From Bacillota bacterium (GTDB taxonomy: Bacteria; Bacillota; Clostridia; Oscillospirales; Acutalibacteraceae): a stretch of DNA of 64,000 nucleotides. This document shows, piece by piece, positions 1 to 8,278 of the stretch. Each line of letters begins with the position of its first letter. Position 1 is the first letter of the stretch. A model generated the notes under the pieces. It searched no databases and was not told the origin of the DNA. It was given only the letters and a program-made list of their open reading frames with translations. The stretch spans positions 108,445-172,444 of the forward strand of contig JAETSA010000008.1 in NCBI GenBank assembly GCA_021769885.1, in the 5' to 3' direction. The position numbers and the translations under genes are program-made.

Positions 1-849
1 TGCGCCGCCGTACTTCTTATAGTTCATTTTCCCTTTAAAGTCATCCATACCCGATTTTACGCCGAGGTAAGACAGCATTGAAATCGGATTTTTCTTAAAC
101 ATCGCTTTCAGCTCATTGGTAATCATTTTGGCAACGCCCTCATACATTTTGAGAATCACGTTGCCCGTAAAGCCGTCGGCGACGATGACATCCGCCGCGC
201 CGAACGCGATGTCACGTACCTCTATATTGCCCGTAAAGTGGATGTTATCCATTTCGGAAAGCGCCTTGTAGGCTTCGACCTGTAATTTTGTGCCTTTGGT
301 TTCTTCCGTGCCGATATTGGCGAGTGCCACACGCGGATTTTTAACACCAAGAATCTTTTGCATATAAATACTGCCGAGATTCGCAAACTGACAAAGCATA
401 GGCACGGAGCACTCTACGTTCGCGCCTGTATCCACCAAAATAAACGGGGATTTCGCCGAGGGCATCACGCCGCCGATGACGGGACGCTTCACGCCCTTGA
501 TGCGCTTGACAATAAAGGTTGCACCGACCAATAACGCGCCCGTACTGCCTGCGGAGACGAACGCGTCGCCTTTGCCGTCCGAAAGGGCCTGAAGACCGAC
601 CGCCATAGAAGTATTTTTGCCCGATTTGAGGATTTCAGTCGGCTGGGTTTCCATTTGGAATACGCCGTCCGCCTGCAAAAGCCCCAAATCGGCAATATGT
701 ATGCTGTTTTTTTCGGCGCAGGCACGAATTTTTGCCGTATCGCCGACAAGGGTAATATCCGTATTGTATTTGTCTTTCGCGCGGCGCGCACCCTTCAGGA
801 TTTCCAAAGGCGCGTTGTCGCCGCCGAATGCGTCAATCAAAATATTCAT
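1..849 (-). CDS. plsX: Phosphate acyltransferase PlsX, 3' end outside window
   Basis: PlsX makes acyl-phosphate from acyl-ACP, the first step of PlsX/PlsY phospholipid synthesis; it is a peripheral membrane protein. Reading the minus strand from the ATG at 849 gives MNILIDAFGGDNAP, then the family segments SAGSTGALLVGATFIVKRIKG, VDTGAN and GFTGNVILK, and 283 codons run open to the window edge. The usual length is about 330 residues, so roughly the last 50 are missing. Its ATG overlaps the trmFO stop codon as ATGA, so it is translationally coupled and last seen in the minus-strand operon that starts near 6292. Family identity is clear from the sequence; the operon assignment is inferred from spacing. 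Confidence 0.93.
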   Translation of the reverse strand, partial: MNILIDAFGGDNAPLEILKGARRAKDKYNTDITLVGDTAKIRACAEKNSIHIADLGLLQADGVFQMETQPTEILKSGKNTSMAVGLQALSDGKGDAFVSAGSTGALLVGATFIVKRIKGVKRPVIGGVMPSAKSPFILVDTGANVECSVPMLCQFANLGSIYMQKILGVKNPRVALANIGTEETKGTKLQVEAYKALSEMDNIHFTGNIEVRDIAFGAADVIVADGFTGNVILKMYEGVAKMITNELKAMFKKNPISMLSYLGVKSGMDDFKGKMNYKKYGGA

Positions 850-2159
850 AAGCCCTGTGCCTCCTTATATACTGTCAAATCCGCTTCTGCGCGGTCTGCA
901 ATTGCCGTGTAGCGAGCGGCTTTGTCGCGTATCTTTTCCGAAAGCGGCGGCAGTACGCCGAAATTCGCGCCCATCGGCTGAAAATGCTTGACACTTTCGT
1001 CGCTGATGTAGCGCGCGAGTGCGCCCATCATCGTGGTTTCGGGCAGGGTTACGGTAGCCTCCCCTAAAAGGCGACGTGCGGCATTCAGCCCCGCCAAAAT
1101 GCCCGAGGCGGCGGATTCCATATAGCCCTCTACACCCGTTATCTGCCCCGCGAAGAAAATGTTCGGGTCGCTTCGCAGGCTGAAATCGCTGTTTAACAGG
1201 CGCGGCGAATCGATAAAGGTATTGCGGTGCATCACGCCGTAGCGTACAAATTCCGCATTGTGAAGCGCCGGAAACATCGAAAACACGCGCTTTTGCTCGC
1301 CGAATTTTAAATTGGTCTGAAACCCGACCAAATTGTAAAGCGTGCCCGCAGAATTTTCACGGCGCAGCTGTAAATTTGCCCACGGGCGATGACCCGTGCG
1401 CGGGTCTTGAAGCCCCACAGGCTTTAGGGGACCGTAGCGCATAGTATCTTTCCCGCGTGACGCCAAAACCTCTATCGGCATACAGCCCTCATACACATCC
1501 TTGCGTTTGTCAAAGGTGTGTACCTCTGCACTTTCGGCAGTGGTAATTGCCTCGTAAAACGCTTCGTATTCCGCCTTATTCATCGGGCAGTTGATATAAT
1601 CGTCCGCACCGCCGCGGTCATAGCGCGACTGCGTGAATGCCAAGGACATATCTACGCTTTCCGCCGTAACAATCGGCGCCGCCGCGTCGTAAAACGACAG
1701 CCCCTCGCCGCAGAGTGTGCGAATCGTTTCCGATATGCCGTCGCTCGCCAACGGCCCTGCCGCGAGAATCACCGCATCCGCGTCCGTCGGCAATGCCGTC
1801 ACTTCTTTATAAATAATATGAATATCCGCATCGTTTTTGAGCTTTTCGGTGATGTAGCCCGAAAATAAATCTCTGTCCACCGCCAACGCGCCGCCCGCAG
1901 GCACGCGTGACTGCATAGCGCTTTCCATACAAATCGAGCCGAACCGCGCCATTTCCGCTTTTAAAAGCCCTGCGGCGGAATTGCGGCGTTCCGCCTTTAA
2001 AGAATTGGAGCAGACCAATTCCGCAAAATTATCGCTTTTATGCGCAGGAGAACGCTTTTCGGGCTTCATCTCGTACAAATCCACCGAAATGCCGTGCTGT
2101 TTTAACTGCCACGCGGCTTCCGCACCCGCAAGCCCTGCGCCGATGACCGCTGCTTTCAT
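846..2159 (-). CDS. trmFO: Methylenetetrahydrofolate-tRNA-(uracil-54-C5)-methyltransferase TrmFO
   Basis: TrmFO is a folate- and FAD-dependent enzyme that makes ribothymidine at position 54 of tRNA in most Gram-positive bacteria. The 437-residue protein starts with the FAD-binding GAGLAGAEAA (residues 7-16). A cysteine in NFAELVCSNSLKAE (about residue 50) and one in YEGCMPIE match the two catalytic cysteines of the family. The C-terminal FFAGQITGVEGYMESAASG is the second flavin-contact region. Length is normal. Start and stop both overlap neighbours as ATGA (topA upstream, plsX downstream). The topA-trmFO pair is a common Firmicute arrangement. Confidence 0.95.
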   Translation of the reverse strand: MKAAVIGAGLAGAEAAWQLKQHGISVDLYEMKPEKRSPAHKSDNFAELVCSNSLKAERRNSAAGLLKAEMARFGSICMESAMQSRVPAGGALAVDRDLFSGYITEKLKNDADIHIIYKEVTALPTDADAVILAAGPLASDGISETIRTLCGEGLSFYDAAAPIVTAESVDMSLAFTQSRYDRGGADDYINCPMNKAEYEAFYEAITTAESAEVHTFDKRKDVYEGCMPIEVLASRGKDTMRYGPLKPVGLQDPRTGHRPWANLQLRRENSAGTLYNLVGFQTNLKFGEQKRVFSMFPALHNAEFVRYGVMHRNTFIDSPRLLNSDFSLRSDPNIFFAGQITGVEGYMESAASGILAGLNAARRLLGEATVTLPETTMMGALARYISDESVKHFQPMGANFGVLPPLSEKIRDKAARYTAIADRAEADLTVYKEAQGL

Positions 2160-4294
2160 ACGGTTTCCTCTGCCGCATCTGCCTTTTTGCGTTTGCGCTC
2201 GGCTTTCTTTTCAAATCCGCACTTTTCATCGAGGCATTTGAGCATACCGCCCTTGCCCTTAAACAGGGATTTTCCGCATTTGGGGCATTTCTCATCGGTG
2301 GGCTTATCCCAAGTCATAAAGTTGCATTCGGGGTAATTGTCACAGCCGAAGAACGTGTAGCCGCGCTTGCTCTTTTTCTGAATGACCTTGCCGCCGCAGA
2401 CGGGGCAGGTTGCGGTGGTTTCGACCACCAGCGGCTTTGTATTTTTACAGTCGGGGTAGCCGGGGCACGCCAAGAATTTGCCGAACCGCCCGGTTTTGAT
2501 AACCATCATTCTGCCGCACTTTTCGCAGGGGATATCGGTTTCATCCTCTTTCAGCTTGATTTTCATACCCTCGGTTTTTTCTTTTGCCTTTTTGAGATCC
2601 TCGTCAAAGCCGTCATAGAACGAATGGAGCATCGCAATATAATCCACCTTGCCGTGCTCGACCTCGTCGAGGTCGTTTTCCATATTCGCGGTGAATTTGA
2701 CGTTGACGATTTTCGGGAACTGCTCTTTCAAAAGCCCGATAACTGCTTCGCCCAATTCCGTAGGCTTTAACTGCTTCTGCTCGCGCGTGACATACTCGCG
2801 CCCTGTAATGGTCGATACGATGGATACATATGTGCTCGGTCTGCCGACGCCCGTTTCCTCAAGCGTCTTGACAAGCGACGCTTCGGTATAGCGCGCGGGC
2901 GGCTGTGTAAAGTGCTGGTTGCCGAACAATTCCTTCACCTTCAGCGCGTCACCCTCTTTGATGACAGGCAGTTTGGACGCATCCTCTTCCTCTTCATCCG
3001 TGCCTGCAACATAGAGCTTTGTGTAGCCGTCAAACCGCACGGTATAGCCGCTTGCGGTAAACAGACAGTACTTCTCTTCCGCCGCATCCTCGGCATTTGC
3101 ACCGTGGATTTCCACTTTGACGGTATCCTGCACGCAGTTTGCCATCAGGCTTGCCATAAAGCGTTTCCAGATAAGCGAATACAGCTTGAACTGGTCGGAG
3201 CTGAGGCTGTCCTTGACCTTATCGGGCGACAGAGACGGCACGGTCGGGCGAATTGCCTCGTGCCCGTCCTGCGCGGAAGCTTTGGTTTTATAATAACGCG
3301 GCTTTTCGGGCAGGTATTCTTTACCGAAATTCTCCGCAATGTAGGCGTTGCCCTCGGCGCGTGCTTCCTCAGAAATACGCAGGGAGTCGGTACGCATATA
3401 GGTAATCAAACCCATCGTGCCGTATCCCTTGATGTCCATACCTTCATACAGCTCCTGCGCGACCTTCATCGTACGCTTGCCCTGGAAGCCCAGCTTGCGC
3501 GAGCCCTCCTGCTGTAAGGTGGAGGTGGTAAACGGCGGCGCGGGCTGACGGCGGCGTGTGCCTTTTTTCACATTCGTGACGGCATAGGATGCGCCCTCTA
3601 AACGCCGGAGAATCGCATCGGACTGTTCTTTATCTGTAATTTTTACTTTGCCTGTTTCATCCCCTGCAAAGCTTGCCGAGAATGCGCGTTTGGAGGACGG
3701 CGCAATGAATTTTGCGTCGAGCGTCCAATACTCTTCGGGCTTGAAAGCGCGGATTTCCTGCTCGCGGTCTACAATCAGGCGCAAAGCAACCGACTGCACG
3801 CGTCCTGCAGACAGTCCGCGGCGGATTTTCTGCGAGACAAACGGACTTAATTTATAGCCGACCAAACGGTCTAAGATGCGGCGTGCCTGCTGTGCGTCCA
3901 CCAAATCCAAATCGATTTTTTCGGGATTCGCAATGCCCTTTTGCACGCTCGTTTTGTTGATTTCGTTAAATTTTACGCGGTTTTCGTCATTCAAATCCAA
4001 ATCGAGCACCGTCGCCAAGTGCCACGAAATCGCTTCGCCCTCGCGGTCCGGGTCGGTTGCAAGATAAACCTTATCCGCTTCCTTAACCATTGCTTTCAGC
4101 TCTTTGACGAGCTTTTCCTTGCCTTTGACAATCGCATATTTCGGTGCGAAATCGTTTTTGACATCCACGCTCAGGCGCGCGGCGGGCAAATCACGGATAT
4201 GCCCGACAGACGCAGTCACCTTATACGCTTTGCCTAAATATTTTTGAATCGTTTTTGCTTTGGAGGGGGACTCCACAATCACCAAATTCGACAT
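2156..4294 (-). CDS. topA: DNA topoisomerase I (type IA)
   Basis: This enzyme relaxes negative supercoils through a 5'-phosphotyrosine intermediate. The start is set at MSNLVIVESPSKAKT (ATG at 4294) because AGGAAAGG lies just upstream; an in-frame upstream ATG at 4363 has no such site. The protein has 712 residues. The Toprim domain is at the N-terminus, with the acidic motif DPDREGEAI. GLITYMRTDS carries the active-site tyrosine. Three C-terminal four-cysteine zinc fingers follow (CEKCG/CPGYPDC, CPVCGG/CDNYPEC, CPKCG/CLDEKC). It lies 28 bases after dprA and overlaps trmFO by ATGA. Confidence 0.97.
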   Translation of the reverse strand: MSNLVIVESPSKAKTIQKYLGKAYKVTASVGHIRDLPAARLSVDVKNDFAPKYAIVKGKEKLVKELKAMVKEADKVYLATDPDREGEAISWHLATVLDLDLNDENRVKFNEINKTSVQKGIANPEKIDLDLVDAQQARRILDRLVGYKLSPFVSQKIRRGLSAGRVQSVALRLIVDREQEIRAFKPEEYWTLDAKFIAPSSKRAFSASFAGDETGKVKITDKEQSDAILRRLEGASYAVTNVKKGTRRRQPAPPFTTSTLQQEGSRKLGFQGKRTMKVAQELYEGMDIKGYGTMGLITYMRTDSLRISEEARAEGNAYIAENFGKEYLPEKPRYYKTKASAQDGHEAIRPTVPSLSPDKVKDSLSSDQFKLYSLIWKRFMASLMANCVQDTVKVEIHGANAEDAAEEKYCLFTASGYTVRFDGYTKLYVAGTDEEEEDASKLPVIKEGDALKVKELFGNQHFTQPPARYTEASLVKTLEETGVGRPSTYVSIVSTITGREYVTREQKQLKPTELGEAVIGLLKEQFPKIVNVKFTANMENDLDEVEHGKVDYIAMLHSFYDGFDEDLKKAKEKTEGMKIKLKEDETDIPCEKCGRMMVIKTGRFGKFLACPGYPDCKNTKPLVVETTATCPVCGGKVIQKKSKRGYTFFGCDNYPECNFMTWDKPTDEKCPKCGKSLFKGKGGMLKCLDEKCGFEKKAERKRKKADAAEETV

Positions 4295-4322
4295 TTGTTT
4301 TCCTTTCCTAAATCCGAAGGTA

Positions 4323-5513
4323 TTAAACCTTTTTATATTTTTTACCCTCTGTAAGCTGTACACAGCCGTACAGTTCCAGCTCGGTCAGTGCACTGAGGCA
4401 GGCAGAAACGGGCAAGCCTGTTTTATCGCTGATTTCATCGATGTGCCGTTCTGCGTCGAGGGATGCATACACCGTTTTTGCCGTGCCTGTTGCCGATTCC
4501 GGTAAAGGTACGGACGGCAAAGCCGTGTTCGGTACAGCCGTGTTTGCCGAGGGGCTGTCTACGGCGGGACGCATCGAAGCTTCCCCGTGCCGCAGCATTT
4601 CACCGAGCGTACGACCTGCGTGCGCGGTATTTATCTCTTCGGGGTAAGTATATACATATTCTTCCAAAATATCAAGAGGGGTAAATACAGGTTTTGCGCC
4701 GTCACGAATCAATTTATTCGCGCCCGTAAATGCCGAGGAGACGATATCGCCCGGCACGGCAAATACATCGCGCCCCTGTTCCAGTGCCAAACGCGCCGTA
4801 ATGAGGGAACCGCTTTTTTCACCCGCCTCCACAACGACCGTACCGAGCGACAGCGCCGAAATAATTCGGTTGCGCAACGGAAAGGTCGTTCTGGATGCAG
4901 GGGAAAACGGCAGAAATTCGGAAATCAGCGCGCCGTTTTGGGAAATTTCCTGGCGCAAGCCTGCATTTTCACGCAAATAATCCGTACCCAAGCCACAGCC
5001 GAGTACAGCAATCGTTTTGCCGTGTGCGTGCAAAGCACCTGCGTGCGCGGCACTGTCCACGCCGAGCGCGCCGCCCGAAACCACAACTGCACCCGCCTCA
5101 CTCAACGCCTCCGCCAAAAGCCGCGCGACGCGCAGTCCGTAATTGGAGGCGCGGCGTGTACCGACGATGGATAATTTAACGTCGCGCAGAAGCACATCCC
5201 TTTCGCCCTTTAAAAACAGTACGGGCGGGAAGTTGCGAATCTCGCGCAATCTCTGCGGATAGTATATGCTTTGCGGCGTGAGAATTTCCCAGCCGTTTTC
5301 GCGGCAGGCTTTTAAAACATCGCCCGACTGTGACGGCGACCATTTGGAGAGCGCGGCAATCTGCTTTGCCGTAAGCAGTCCCGACAGCCGCCATTCGGTA
5401 CTGCCCGCCTCGTACAGTCCGCGCGCCGAACCGAAATACCGTATAATATCGTCAATTGCCGCCGCAGAGCCGAAACATTTTAACAGCCAAATCCAATAAA
5501 TATCGTCGTTCAT
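4323..5513 (-). CDS. dprA: DNA processing protein DprA (Smf)
   Basis: DprA loads RecA onto incoming single-stranded DNA during natural transformation. The chosen start MNDDIYWIWLLKCFG (ATG at 5513) overlaps the stop of the upstream methyltransferase as ATGA, giving 396 residues. The Rossmann-like core holds LSIVGTRRASNYG, SGGALGVDSAAHAGAL, FPLRNRIISALS and VVEAGEKSGSLITA, all DprA signatures. The last 60 residues (VYASLDAERHIDEISDKTG...) form a winged-helix domain. A proline/serine-rich linker of about 35 residues separates the two. dprA-topA adjacency is typical of Firmicutes. No other competence gene is in the window. Confidence 0.95.
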   Translation of the reverse strand: MNDDIYWIWLLKCFGSAAAIDDIIRYFGSARGLYEAGSTEWRLSGLLTAKQIAALSKWSPSQSGDVLKACRENGWEILTPQSIYYPQRLREIRNFPPVLFLKGERDVLLRDVKLSIVGTRRASNYGLRVARLLAEALSEAGAVVVSGGALGVDSAAHAGALHAHGKTIAVLGCGLGTDYLRENAGLRQEISQNGALISEFLPFSPASRTTFPLRNRIISALSLGTVVVEAGEKSGSLITARLALEQGRDVFAVPGDIVSSAFTGANKLIRDGAKPVFTPLDILEEYVYTYPEEINTAHAGRTLGEMLRHGEASMRPAVDSPSANTAVPNTALPSVPLPESATGTAKTVYASLDAERHIDEISDKTGLPVSACLSALTELELYGCVQLTEGKKYKKV

Positions 5514-6292
5514 TTTGTCATTTCCCACATCAGAATAATTGCCGCAGCCGCCGCGTTTAAGGACTCTGCGTTGCCGCGCATCGGAATCGTGACACGGCAT
5601 TGCACGGCTTGCAGTACCTCTTCGGATACACCCTCGCCCTCATTGCCGATGACTGCCGCCGCACCGCGTAAAAAATTCACATCCGAAACGGACTGCGCAG
5701 ACACATCGGGCACTGCGGCAAAGGTTAGAACCGTTTTTCCCAAAGTCCGCAGGGTTTCGGCAATGTCCTCCGTCTCAAACACGGGCAGACGCAAAAGCGA
5801 GCCCATCGACGCGCGCAGAGCTTTCGGATTGTACCGGTCACAGCCTCCGAAAGCCAACAGTGCATCCACGCCCAGGGCTTCCGCCGTGCGGGCGATTGCC
5901 CCAAGATTCTGCGGATTCTGCACGCGGTCAAGCACCACGTACCGACCGCCCGTGTGCACCTCGAACGGTTTTTCCGTTTCCATCCGCACGGTGCAAAAGA
6001 CGCCTTGCGGCGATACGGTATCCGCCATTTTTTCGGCAACGGCGGACGAGACGGTGTAGATACGGCGGGCAGCTTTCAGTAGCAATTCCAACCGTTCGCC
6101 GCCTTTTTCTTCAGCCGCCTCGGTCAAAAACAGCGTTTCTATCGGGAATCCGCTTGCCGCCGCATCGGCGCAAAGCCGCAAGCCCTCCAACGGGAACAGA
6201 CCGCTTTCGCGGCGCGCCTTGCGGGAAGCGAGCAGCTTTCGGTATTCTTTGATTTTTTCATTTGTATATGCGGAAATCAAGGTGTGATTCAT
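5510..6292 (-). CDS. TrmH (SpoU) family RNA 2'-O-methyltransferase
   Basis: A SPOUT-fold methyltransferase that should transfer a methyl group from SAM to a ribose 2'-OH in rRNA or tRNA; the target base cannot be read from sequence. The three SpoU motifs are present: QNPQNLGAIARTAEALG, AAAVIGNEGEGV and IPMRGNAESLNAAAAAIILMWEM. An N-terminal substrate-binding domain (SRKARRESGLFPLEGLRLCADAA) precedes them. Two starts are possible, the ATG at 6304 or the one at 6292 (MNHTLISAY); neither has a clear ribosome site, and I chose the one that fits the family N-terminus. It heads the operon leading to plsX. No promoter could be assigned because a repeat cluster lies directly upstream. Confidence 0.85.
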   Translation of the reverse strand: MNHTLISAYTNEKIKEYRKLLASRKARRESGLFPLEGLRLCADAAASGFPIETLFLTEAAEEKGGERLELLLKAARRIYTVSSAVAEKMADTVSPQGVFCTVRMETEKPFEVHTGGRYVVLDRVQNPQNLGAIARTAEALGVDALLAFGGCDRYNPKALRASMGSLLRLPVFETEDIAETLRTLGKTVLTFAAVPDVSAQSVSDVNFLRGAAAVIGNEGEGVSEEVLQAVQCRVTIPMRGNAESLNAAAAAIILMWEMTK

Positions 6293-6330
6293 AATTTTAT
6301 CCATAAAGCGGTTATTTTGAGTCGTAGGGA

Positions 6331-6392
6331 GAAAGTAGGGACGGACGTCCCGTCCGTCCGCGGGTCGCTGTAGGCAGCGACCCCTACGGTGT
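6331..6392. repeat. REP-like palindromic repeat pair
   Basis: Two short palindromes sit side by side: a GGACGGACGTCC...GTCCGTCC hairpin followed by GGGTCGCTG...CAGCGACCC, with GTAGGG at the left edge and CCCTACG at the right. They belong to the dispersed family seen throughout the window's intergenic DNA. They fill the gap between the TrmH-family gene and the rplT terminator. Confidence 0.75.
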
Positions 6393-6412
6393 GTACGTCG
6401 TCACAACGAGAG

Positions 6413-6456
6413 AAAACACAAACCACGCCCCGGCTTGTGCAGGACGTGGTTTTTTC
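6413..6456 (-). terminator. Intrinsic terminator of infC-rpmI-rplT
   Basis: An AAACCACG/CGTGGTTT stem (6420-6427 with 6445-6452) directly follows the rplT stop. On the minus strand it is preceded by A-rich and followed by T-rich sequence. The plus strand also has a T run after the stem, so it may work in both directions. Confidence 0.65.
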
Positions 6457-6813
6457 TTATTTCAGTGCTGCTTTTGCCTGCTCGGTAAGCGCGGTGAAAG
6501 CGGCGGGGTCTGCAATCGCGATTTCGGAAAGCATTTTGCGGTTGAGGTCAATGCCTGCCTTTTTCAGACCGTTAATGAACGAAGAATAATTCATACCGTT
6601 CATTTTGCAAGCCGCAGAGATTCTTGTAATCCAGAGTCTTCTGAAATCTCTCTTCTTCTGCTTTCTGCCGATATATGCGTACTGACCGGATTTCATAACC
6701 GCCTGCTTTGCGGTCTTGAAAAGTCTGCTCTTGGAGCCGTAGTAGCCCTTTGCGAGCTTCAGGGTTTTATTTCTTCTTTTGCGCGTCATCATTGCGCCTT
6801 TAACACGTGCCAT
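6457..6813 (-). CDS. rplT: Large ribosomal subunit protein bL20
   Basis: bL20 is needed early in 50S assembly and, in Firmicutes, represses its own operon by binding the leader RNA. The 118-residue protein has the expected basic N-terminus ([26 protein letters not shown]) and the conserved [21 protein letters not shown] helix near the C-terminus. Length is standard. It is the third gene of infC-rpmI-rplT and is followed by a terminator. Confidence 0.98.
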   Translation of the reverse strand: MARVKGAMMTRKRRNKTLKLAKGYYGSKSRLFKTAKQAVMKSGQYAYIGRKQKKRDFRRLWITRISAACKMNGMNYSSFINGLKKAGIDLNRKMLSEIAIADPAAFTALTEQAKAALK

Positions 6814-6857
6814 ATTGCGTTACCTCCGATATTTCTTTTACAGCAACAGTCTGCGGT

Positions 6858-7055
6858 TTATTTATAAGGAACCAAGCGTTTGATTTGCTTCTGGTTGGTT
6901 GTATCCGCAACAGCTGTCTTGCGGAGATTTCTTTTTCTCTTGGTGCTTTTTTTCGTCAAGATGTGCGATTTGTTTGCGTGTGCGCGAATCGGCTTGCCGT
7001 TTTTCGACAGCTTGAAGCGTTTTTTAGCTCCGGAATGGGTTTTGATTTTAGGCAT
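6858..7055 (-). CDS. rpmI: Large ribosomal subunit protein bL35
   Basis: bL35 is a small 50S protein of 65 residues. The start [20 protein letters not shown] and the highly basic body with [18 protein letters not shown] are typical. It lies between infC (27 bases away) and rplT (44 bases away) in the conserved translation operon. Confidence 0.98.
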   Translation of the reverse strand: MPKIKTHSGAKKRFKLSKNGKPIRAHANKSHILTKKSTKRKRNLRKTAVADTTNQKQIKRLVPYK

Positions 7056-7082
7056 TTCAAATTCCTCCTGAATAATAATAAC

Positions 7083-7595
7083 TTATTTTAACGGCGCTAA
7101 GAACATCAGCATCTGTCTGCCCTCAAGCTTCGCAGGCTTTTCCACCGAGGAAAAGTCCTTGCAGGCTTCGGCGAACTTCGCCATAGAGTCAATCCCCAAA
7201 TTCGTATGCGCCATTTCGCGTCCGCGGAAGCGGATGGAAACCTTAACCTTGTTGCCCGCCTTTAAAAATTTCTCGGCATGCCGCGCTTTTGTTTCAAAGT
7301 CATGCGTATCAATGTTCAAAGACAGACGAATCTCTTTGATTTCCACCGTTTTTTGATTTTTGCGTGCTTCTTTTTCGCGCTTTGCCTGTTCAAAACGGTA
7401 TTTGCCGTAATCCATAACCTTGCAGACGGGCGGCTTTGCGTTCGGCGCGATTTTTACGAGGTCGAGATTTTTCTCCTCCGCCAAACGGCGCGCATCTCTT
7501 GCCGACATAATGCCCAGCTGTTCGCCCGAATCGCTGACGACGCGGACTTCACGGTCGCGGATCTGCTCATTGATCTGCATTTCTCTGGTACTGAT
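7083..7595 (-). CDS. infC: Translation initiation factor IF-3, probable AUC start
   Basis: IF-3 stops premature subunit joining and rejects non-canonical start codons. The protein has the N-domain QINEQIRDREVRVVSDSGEQLGIM, the linker helix KYRFEQAKREKEARKNQK and the C-domain EIRLSLNIDTHDFETKARHAEKFL. The start is unusual. The only strong ribosome site, AAGGAG at 7609-7604, is 8 bases before an ATC at 7595-7593. A GTG at 7604 overlaps the ribosome site itself, and the first ATG (7580) is 23 bases from it. Non-AUG starts on infC that allow self-control are known in E. coli (AUU) and in bacilli, so I place the start at 7595, giving 170 residues. Confidence 0.9.
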   Translation of the reverse strand: MSTREMQINEQIRDREVRVVSDSGEQLGIMSARDARRLAEEKNLDLVKIAPNAKPPVCKVMDYGKYRFEQAKREKEARKNQKTVEIKEIRLSLNIDTHDFETKARHAEKFLKAGNKVKVSIRFRGREMAHTNLGIDSMAKFAEACKDFSSVEKPAKLEGRQMLMFLAPLK

Positions 7596-7616
7596 AGCGA
7601 TCACTCCTTAAAAATT

Positions 7617-7647
7617 TAAAAAAGCGTGAACGAAGACACGTTCACGC
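7617..7647 (-). terminator. Attenuator hairpin in the infC leader
   Basis: A perfect 9-bp stem GCGTGAACG/CGTTCACGC with a 6-base loop is followed on the minus strand by a run of seven T. It lies between the infC promoter and the infC ribosome site, so it would stop transcription in the leader. This matches the L20-controlled leader known in Bacillus infC operons; control by bL20 here is inferred. Upstream leader pairs ACCTGT/ACAGGT could form a competing structure. Confidence 0.8.
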
Positions 7648-7751
7648 GAATACACACAAATCCCGTAAAATCACGAAATTCAAACGGTATTGACCTGTTT
7701 TGTACGGAACGCACAGGTGAGAACGGAACGGTTCTTCTTTATTGCCCAAAT

Positions 7752-7780
7752 AGAATACAATATTTTTCGCCGTTTGTCAA
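7752..7780 (-). promoter_or_regulatory. Promoter of infC-rpmI-rplT
   Basis: On the minus strand TTGACA (7780-7775), a 17-base spacer and TATTCT (7757-7752) form a vegetative-type promoter. The predicted start lies near 7745 and gives a leader of about 150 bases before infC, enough for the attenuator. Confidence 0.75.
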
Positions 7781-7815
7781 GGATTATTTTGAAAAGGAAA
7801 AATAAAAGTACTATT

Positions 7816-7989
7816 TCAGACTGTAGAAAAACCTTTTTCCTCCCTCTGACGAGGGAGGTGGCACGCGCTTTGCGCGTGACGGAGGGAGAGAAAAGCTTGA
7901 TAACTAAGCTTTTTAACTACCCCTCAGTCGCGCTACGCGCGACAGCTCCCCTGACAAGGGGAGCAAAATCCACTTTTTCGACACGCTGA
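7816..7989. mobile_element. 174-bp MITE-like element with 9-bp target duplication
   Basis: The element begins TCAGACTGTAGAAAAA and ends with the inverted, 13/16-matching copy (TCAGCGTGTCGAAAAA on the other strand). It is flanked on both sides by the identical 9-mer AGTACTATT (7807-7815 and 7990-7998), a clear target-site duplication. Inside are strong hairpins (CCTCCCTC...GAGGGAGG, CACGCG...CGCGTG, GTCGCG...CGCGAC, CCCCT...AGGGG). It has no coding capacity. A diverged 161-bp relative in the other orientation is at 52337-52497, and an inner fragment at 20412-20462. The insertion touches the stop codon of the downstream regulator without changing it. Confidence 0.85.
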
Positions 7990-7993
7990 AGTA

Positions 7994-8182
7994 CTATTTT
8001 TTGCCCGATTTGGCTTCGGAATGCGGCATATGATTGAGAGCGTAGTCGATGCACTGATTGATAAATTCGCTTCTGCTCAAATCATATTCCGCCGCGAGCC
8101 TGTCAACTTTTTCCAACTTGTCAAAATCTATACGAATGGTAATCGGGTCTTTTTTGTATTGCTTCGGAACAAAATCAGACAT
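7994..8182 (-). CDS. Ribbon-helix-helix (CopG-like) DNA-binding protein
   Basis: A 62-residue protein starting MSDFVPKQYKKDPITIRIDFDKLEKVDRLAAEYDLSRSEFINQCIDYAL. A basic beta strand (ITIRID) followed by two helices with SRSEFINQCI is the ribbon-helix-helix layout of small dimeric repressors. The start at 8182 is chosen because AGAGGTG lies 9 bases upstream; a further in-frame ATG at 8203 overlaps that site. It is divergent from the YpsA-like gene, with a short inverted repeat between them that could be its operator. Its stop codon lies in the target duplication of the neighbouring MITE. No toxin partner is evident. Confidence 0.75.
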   Translation of the reverse strand: MSDFVPKQYKKDPITIRIDFDKLEKVDRLAAEYDLSRSEFINQCIDYALNHMPHSEAKSGKK

Positions 8183-8222
8183 TTTATCATACACCTCTTG
8201 CAATCAGTATATGCTTTATTGT

Positions 8223-8238
8223 ATTCTAAATATAGAAT
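8223..8238. promoter_or_regulatory. Inverted repeat between divergent genes, possible operator
   Basis: ATTCTA and TAGAAT form a 6-bp inverted repeat with a 4-base centre, in the 96-base gap between the ribbon-helix-helix gene and the YpsA-like gene. A nearby direct repeat GAATACAAA occurs twice (8244-8265 region). Such small palindromes are typical targets of ribbon-helix-helix repressors; use as an operator is inferred only from position. Confidence 0.35.
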
Positions 8239-8278
8239 CGTTTAGCGAATACAAATAAGAATACAAAGGTGATGAAAT

